Shown here: positions 22,559 to 25,598 of the stretch, in pieces
Numbering within the stretch: the first letter of the stretch is position 1
Layout: the number at the start of each line of letters is the position of its first letter
Origin: JBDGRJ01 sp042218065
GTDB taxonomy: Bacteria > Patescibacteriota > Patescibacteriia > Magasanikbacterales > UBA922
Assembly: GCA_042218065.1 (NCBI GenBank)
Contig: JBDGRL010000036.1
Location: forward strand, 1-25,598
Direction: 5' to 3'
Length of the DNA: 25,598 nt
The notes under the pieces: generated by a model
Database searches by the model: none
The model's input: the letters and a program-made list of their open reading frames with translations, nothing else
What the model was told of the DNA's origin: nothing
Position numbers and translations under genes: made by a program

Positions 22559-22607
22559 AAAAAAACTAGAAAGAATCATGCAAAATCATTTACATGATTC
22601 TTTCTAG
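22559..22607 (-). terminator. terminator-like hairpin in the rplC leader
   Basis: A perfect 15-bp inverted repeat, 22566-22580 and 22593-22607 (arm CATGATTCTTTCTAG), loop 12 nt, followed on the minus strand by seven T. It lies only about 14 bp before the rplC start and downstream of the rplC promoter, so it can act as an attenuator. Just upstream, AGCTTAG/CTAAGCT (22607-22627) forms a hairpin that touches the base of the terminator stem, so the two may exclude each other. Confidence 0.8.
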
Positions 22608-22674
22608 CTTAGCTTGAACCTAAGCTGTCTGATCAAAACTTTGAGTGAACCTTTCTTGACTGTGACGCCCCCAC

Positions 22675-22703
22675 AGTTTACATCATTTAACAAGATCTGT
22701 CAA
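22675..22703 (-). promoter_or_regulatory. sigma-70-type promoter for the rplC operon
   Basis: On the minus strand TTGACA (22698-22703), a 17-base spacer, and TAAACT (22675-22680). It lies between the rpsJ terminator and the rplC leader hairpin. The leader would be about 120 nt. ACTGTG/CACAGT form a further small inverted repeat overlapping the start region. Confidence 0.7.
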
Positions 22704-22715
22704 ATAGAGGTGTAA

Positions 22716-22746
22716 TTAAAATAAGGCCGGGTGCTCCCCGGCCTTA
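22716..22746 (-). terminator. intrinsic terminator after rpsJ
   Basis: GC-rich stem TAAGGCCGGG (22722-22731) with CCCGGCCTTA (22737-22746), loop of five, followed on the minus strand by ATTTTAATTA. It begins about 10 bp after the rpsJ stop and separates tuf-rpsJ from the rplC operon. Confidence 0.85.
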
Positions 22747-22756
22747 CCTATCAACT

Positions 22757-23080
22757 TTAACTCATCTTGATCTCCACATCTACTCCACTAGGAAGATTCA
22801 AGTTCATCAAAGCATCGATAGCTTTTGGGCTTAAATCTTCCACATCTATTAAACGCTTATGAGTGCGCCGTTCAAACTGTTCATGAGATTGTGGAGTAGC
22901 AAACGGAGACCTTTTAACTGAAAAATCTTCTACTGAGGTTGGAAGTGGTACTGGACCAGTAACCTCAGCGTCATTTCTCTGCGCTGTCTCCAGAATAGTA
23001 TCTGCTGCTTTATCTATAATCTTATGATCGTAAGCTTGCAGCCTTATCCGGATAGATTTTGCTGGTTTTGAATCTGCCAT
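22757..23080 (-). CDS. rpsJ: 30S ribosomal protein S10
   Basis: A 107-aa head protein, also NusE in transcription antitermination. IRIRLQAYDHKIIDKAADTI, GPVPLPTSVEDFSVKRSPFA and HEQFERRTHKRLIDVEDLSP are the S10 signatures. The ATG at 23080 (MADSKPAKSI) is chosen; a TTG frame to 23107 would overlap the end of tuf. Separated from rplC by a terminator and promoter, so transcribed with tuf. Confidence 0.98.
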   Translation of the reverse strand: MADSKPAKSIRIRLQAYDHKIIDKAADTILETAQRNDAEVTGPVPLPTSVEDFSVKRSPFATPQSHEQFERRTHKRLIDVEDLSPKAIDALMNLNLPSGVDVEIKMS

Positions 23081-23099
23081 CTCGGTTTGATTTATGCAT

Positions 23100-24290
23100 T
23101 TATTCAATAATGTCGGTAACTACACCAGCTCCTACAGTTCTACCACCTTCACGGATAGCAAATCTCATCTGATCCTCAATCGCAACCGGCTCAATCAACT
23201 CAATATCCAGCTCAACTGTATCTCCAGGCATTACCATTTCTGTATCATCTGGTAGAGTAACCTCTCCGGTAACATCCGTGGTTCTGATATAGAACTGAGG
23301 CTTGTATCCGTCAAAGAATGGCTTGTGTCTACCACCTTCATCCTTATCCAAGGCGTAAACCTCGGCTGAGAATTTAGTATGAGGAGTGATGGATCCAGGT
23401 GCTGCCAAAACTTGACCTCTCTGAACATCTTCTTTCTCAATTCCTCGAAGTAGAATACCGGCATTGTCTCCAGCTTGACCCTCTTCTAGAGACTTATTAA
23501 ACATTTCGATACCGGTAACTACGGTTTCTTGTACGTCTTCTTGCATACCTACAATCTCAACATCATCTTCAAGTTCTACTGTACCTCTTTCAATTCTACC
23601 TGTAACTACTGTACCACGACCTTCAATAGTGAAGATGTCTTCGATAGGCATCAAGAAGTCCTGATCTAGATCTCTTTCTGGAGTTGGAATAGTATCATCC
23701 ATAGCGTCCAGAAGATCTAGAATAGGCTGAGCCTTCTCCTCATCAGAAGGATTTTCTGCAGCTTCTAGAGCTGAACCTCTAACGATAGGTGTCTCTTCTG
23801 GATCGAACTCATATTGTTCTAGTAGATCTTTAATCTCAGCTTCTACCAAGTCAATCAACTCAGGGTCAGAGACTTGGTCAGTCTTATTCAAGAAGACTAC
23901 TATCTGAGGTACATCTACTTGGCGAGCAAGTAGAATGTGTTCTCTAGTTTGAGGCATTGGTCCGTCTGCTGCGGAAACGACCAAAATTGCCCCGTCCATT
24001 TGAGCTGCTCCTGTAATCATGTTTTTTACGTAGTCCGCGTGTCCAGGACAGTCCACGTGAGCATAGTGACGTTCATCAGTCTCATACTCACAGTGAGAGG
24101 TAGCAATAGTAATACCTCTTTCTTGCTCCTCTGGAGCAGCATCGATATCTTCAATGCTTTTGGTTTGAGCAGTTAGCCCTTGAGCTTGGGCCACCTTAAG
24201 CATTGCAGCAGTAAGAGTAGTCTTACCATGGTCAACGTGGCCGATAGTACCAACGTTGATATGTGGTTTACTACGATCAAACTCTGCCAT
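23100..24290 (-). CDS. tuf: elongation factor Tu
   Basis: A 396-aa GTPase that delivers aminoacyl-tRNA to the ribosome. G1 GHVDHGKTTL, G2 in ERGITIATSHCEYE, G3 DCPGHADYVKNMITGAAQMD, G4 NKTD (commonly NKCD or NKVD), G5 SALEA; domains 2 and 3 follow, with RGTVVTGRIERG and the C-terminal FAIREGGRTVGAGVVTDIIE. The protein is very rich in D and E. It is the first gene behind a strong promoter and leads into rpsJ. Neither rpsL, rpsG nor fusA is upstream, where they often are. Confidence 0.99.
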   Translation of the reverse strand: MAEFDRSKPHINVGTIGHVDHGKTTLTAAMLKVAQAQGLTAQTKSIEDIDAAPEEQERGITIATSHCEYETDERHYAHVDCPGHADYVKNMITGAAQMDGAILVVSAADGPMPQTREHILLARQVDVPQIVVFLNKTDQVSDPELIDLVEAEIKDLLEQYEFDPEETPIVRGSALEAAENPSDEEKAQPILDLLDAMDDTIPTPERDLDQDFLMPIEDIFTIEGRGTVVTGRIERGTVELEDDVEIVGMQEDVQETVVTGIEMFNKSLEEGQAGDNAGILLRGIEKEDVQRGQVLAAPGSITPHTKFSAEVYALDKDEGGRHKPFFDGYKPQFYIRTTDVTGEVTLPDDTEMVMPGDTVELDIELIEPVAIEDQMRFAIREGGRTVGAGVVTDIIE

Positions 24291-24304
24291 AGTTTTTTAT
24301 TAGT

Positions 24305-24334
24305 GTGCCGCACTATTCCGAGTGGTCGGAATAG
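24305..24334 (-). promoter_or_regulatory. hairpins in the tuf 5' leader
   Basis: CTATTCCGA (24313-24321) and TCGGAATAG (24326-24334) form a 9-bp stem with a four-base loop in the predicted 5' UTR, about 23 bp before the ATG. A short near-palindrome GTGCCGCAC lies at 24305-24313, and a small AGCCGTTGGCT hairpin near 24342-24352. They may stabilise or regulate the highly expressed tuf mRNA; no known leader class is recognised. Confidence 0.5.
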
Positions 24335-24382
24335 ATTTGTAAGCCAACGGCTAGTTAATAAACAAATTTATTAGCGTGTTAG

Positions 24383-24411
24383 ATTATAAACAAATTAGTA
24401 TTATTCGTCAA
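24383..24411 (-). promoter_or_regulatory. strong sigma-70-type promoter for tuf-rpsJ
   Basis: On the minus strand TTGACG (24406-24411), exactly 17 bases, then TATAAT (24383-24388), a perfect -10. The start would fall about 85-90 nt before the tuf ATG. Confidence 0.88.
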
Positions 24412-24462
24412 GTGGATAAATCAACTAAATAGCCCTAATATCACAACAGTATTAAAGCTCAA

Positions 24463-25062
24463 TTACAATTCATCATCTAATTCTTCATAGGATATATCAG
24501 AAGCACCAACATCCTCATCAAAATCTGGACTTGAATCAATCTCTTCAAATTCTATCTCATCCTCTGAAGAATCACTTCTTTTAGGTATCTCTCTGGTTGT
24601 CTGTCTCGGGTCAGCATCTGATCCTTTATTGGTCTGTAGTTTTGAAGTATCTGTATTTATCTCAGGACTATCTTTTTCTCCTATTTGAGATCCATGTGTA
24701 GTTTTAGATTGACCATCTTCTCTTTGCTCAGCTATTTTAGTCAAATTCTTCACTTGTTCAAATTCTTCATTAGTTTGTTTTGTTGTTGCTTTATCTTTTA
24801 TATCCTGAGCCGCCTTCTTCTTATTGTCCAACTCCTGTTTTTTTCTCCACATAGAAATATCTTTGTTAATCCTGTTTAGTATATCTTTTTTACTAATCTC
24901 ATCTATATTTTGGTTGACACTTACATTATAATTGTCCTGCTTAAGATTTTGGTATTCATCCAAATTCAAAAGCACAAAATTTTCATCCTGCTCTCGATCA
25001 TGAATGATGACAGGGGTGTTGTTTTTATGTGCAAATTTGATTAAATCTGAAATTGAAGACAT
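24463..25062 (-). CDS. acidic hypothetical protein with Phd/YefM-like N-terminus
   Basis: A 199-aa protein I cannot name. Residues 1-40 (SSISDLIKFAHKNNTPVIIH, then DREQDENFVLLNLDEYQNLK) resemble the N-terminal fold of Phd/YefM antitoxins, where a beta-hairpin ends in LxxLDEYxxL. The rest is hydrophilic: a lysine-rich helix (about 58-95), then a disordered S/T/D/E-rich tail ending in ISYEELDDEL. No toxin partner is adjacent, so an antitoxin role is not supported. No signal peptide or membrane segment. It has its own promoter and lies between the 16S rRNA gene and tuf. Confidence 0.75.
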   Translation of the reverse strand: MSSISDLIKFAHKNNTPVIIHDREQDENFVLLNLDEYQNLKQDNYNVSVNQNIDEISKKDILNRINKDISMWRKKQELDNKKKAAQDIKDKATTKQTNEEFEQVKNLTKIAEQREDGQSKTTHGSQIGEKDSPEINTDTSKLQTNKGSDADPRQTTREIPKRSDSSEDEIEFEEIDSSPDFDEDVGASDISYEELDDEL

Positions 25063-25089
25063 ATTTAAAAATTAATTGATTACACCATA

Positions 25090-25117
25090 ATTATACTCTT
25101 TTTTAATTAAATTGCAA
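25090..25117 (-). promoter_or_regulatory. sigma-70-type promoter for the gene at 24463-25062
   Basis: On the minus strand TTGCAA (25112-25117), a 16-base spacer, and a perfect TATAAT (25090-25095). The start would lie about 20 nt before the ATG at 25062. Confidence 0.72.
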
Positions 25118-25160
25118 GCTAATTAATGAGGCCATTAAAAACTTCAGCGAGATTCGAACC

Positions 25161-25211
25161 CATTACTAGCCCTCTTCAAGGAGACAAGCTCAAAGCCGGG
25201 GTCTGGTAATG
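25161..25211. other. long hairpin between 16S terminator and next gene
   Basis: CATTACTAGCCC (25161-25172) pairs with GGGTCTGGTAATG (ending 25211) with one wobble and one mismatch, enclosing about 26 nt. Next to it (25148-25160) is a tRNA T-loop-like GATTCGAACCC. There is no matching acceptor stem, so it is not a complete tRNA. Confidence 0.45.
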
Positions 25212-25260
25212 ATTTCTGCATCTCTTTTGTATTTTTTCATGCTCTCATAATATAAATCTA

Positions 25261-25294
25261 AATTTAAAAAACAAAAACCGCCCTGAGTGGGCGG
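25261..25294 (-). terminator. intrinsic terminator downstream of 16S rRNA
   Basis: Stem CCGCCC (25278-25283) / GGGCGG (25289-25294), loop of five, followed on the minus strand by TTTTTGTTTTTTAAATT. It lies about 120 bp after the 16S 3' end and should end the rRNA transcript there. A smaller hairpin TCAGTC-TTCC-GACTGA (25391-25406) sits between. Confidence 0.85.
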
Positions 25295-25413
25295 AGAATT
25301 TCCACACCATGAACGTGGCAAAAACGGAAAATTGTGTTTCCCTAACAAAGCCTAAAACAAGCTTTCCCCAAATGGGGTCGACCTGTCAAGTCAGTCTTCC
25401 GACTGATAGACTC

Positions 25414-25598
25414 TTTAGGAGGTGATCCGTCCGCAGGTTCCCCTACGGAGGCCTTGTTACGACTTCACCCTGATTGCTGGCTCCACCTTAGTCCCACACA
25501 AGGTGGGGCTTCGGGTGTTGCCAACTTTCGTGGTGTGACGGGCGGTGAGTACAAGGGCCGAGAACATATTCAACGCGGCGTGGCTGATCCGCGTTTAC
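25414..25598 (-). rRNA. 16S ribosomal RNA, 3' end (partial)
   Basis: About 185 nt of the 3' end, cut by the window edge. Seen on the minus strand: CACCGCCCGTCACACCACG, AAGTCGTAACAAGG, the helix-45 stretch GTAGGGGAACCTGCGG and the terminal GGATCACCTCC, which includes an intact anti-Shine-Dalgarno. The 1390s region reads TTGTACTCACCGCCCGTC instead of the near-universal TTGTACACACCGCCCGTC. No spacer tRNA or 23S gene follows; a terminator and a protein gene do. The exact 3' end (about 25414) is estimated. Confidence 0.97.

Noticed and set aside
24463..25062. Toxin-antitoxin pair based on the Phd-like N-terminus
   Set aside because: No adjacent toxin-like gene, and the long acidic tail is unlike Phd antitoxins.
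25141..25215. Functional tRNA near 25150
   Set aside because: T-loop-like bases only; T stem pairs poorly and no acceptor or anticodon arm can be built.

Overview
This window comes from an AT-rich bacterial genome that looks like a member of the Candidate Phyla Radiation (Patescibacteria). The evidence is a full S10/spc ribosomal operon with no rpmD (L30) gene, a divergent 16S rRNA 3' end, almost no Shine-Dalgarno sequences, and large accessory genes of a type I associate with CPR genomes. TGA is used as a stop (for example by recO), so the Gracilibacteria/Absconditabacteria code, in which TGA is glycine, does not apply. Many proteins are strikingly acidic, which could reflect a saline habitat (inference).

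Layout. (1) Positions 1-1260: a short, more GC-rich segment with one gene for an exported, outer-membrane-like protein (287-970, minus) and several hairpins, bracketed by a 22-bp direct repeat. (2) Positions 1262-9522: an integrative element of about 8.2 kb in the 3' half of a tRNA-Asn gene. The right end keeps the intact tRNA (9480-9552, minus). The left end carries a 46-bp copy of the tRNA 3' half with one mismatch. A tyrosine recombinase (1460-2353) sits just inside the left end. The cargo is an 844-aa solenoid protein, a 534-aa TPR protein, and a gene split by an in-frame TAA whose distal part encodes six tandem copies of an 84-aa domain. (3) Positions 9563-24411, all minus strand: housekeeping genes, read in transcription order as tuf-rpsJ // rplC-rplD-rplW-rplB-rpsS-rplV-rpsC-rplP-rpmC-rpsQ-rplN-rplX-rplE-rpsZ-rpsH-rplF-rplR-rpsE-rplO-secY-[structured RNA]-adk-map-ruvX-recO, then tRNA-Asn. 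The infA-rpmJ-rpsM-rpsK-rpsD-rpoA-rplQ block that often follows map is not here. (4) Positions 24463-25598: an acidic hypothetical protein with a Phd-like N-terminus, a terminator, and the 3' end of a 16S rRNA gene that is not followed by a 23S gene.

Regulation. Consensus-like sigma-70 promoters lie upstream of tuf, rplC, tRNA-Asn and the hypothetical gene at 24463-25062. A terminator after rpsJ separates tuf-rpsJ from the rplC operon. The rplC leader holds a second, strong terminator-like hairpin ahead of the first gene, which suggests attenuation. A GC-rich three-way-junction RNA with 12-bp closing repeats lies between secY and adk.

The best candidates for something new are the tRNA-Asn element with its unusual repeat-protein cargo, the unclassified secY-adk structured RNA, and the rplC leader.
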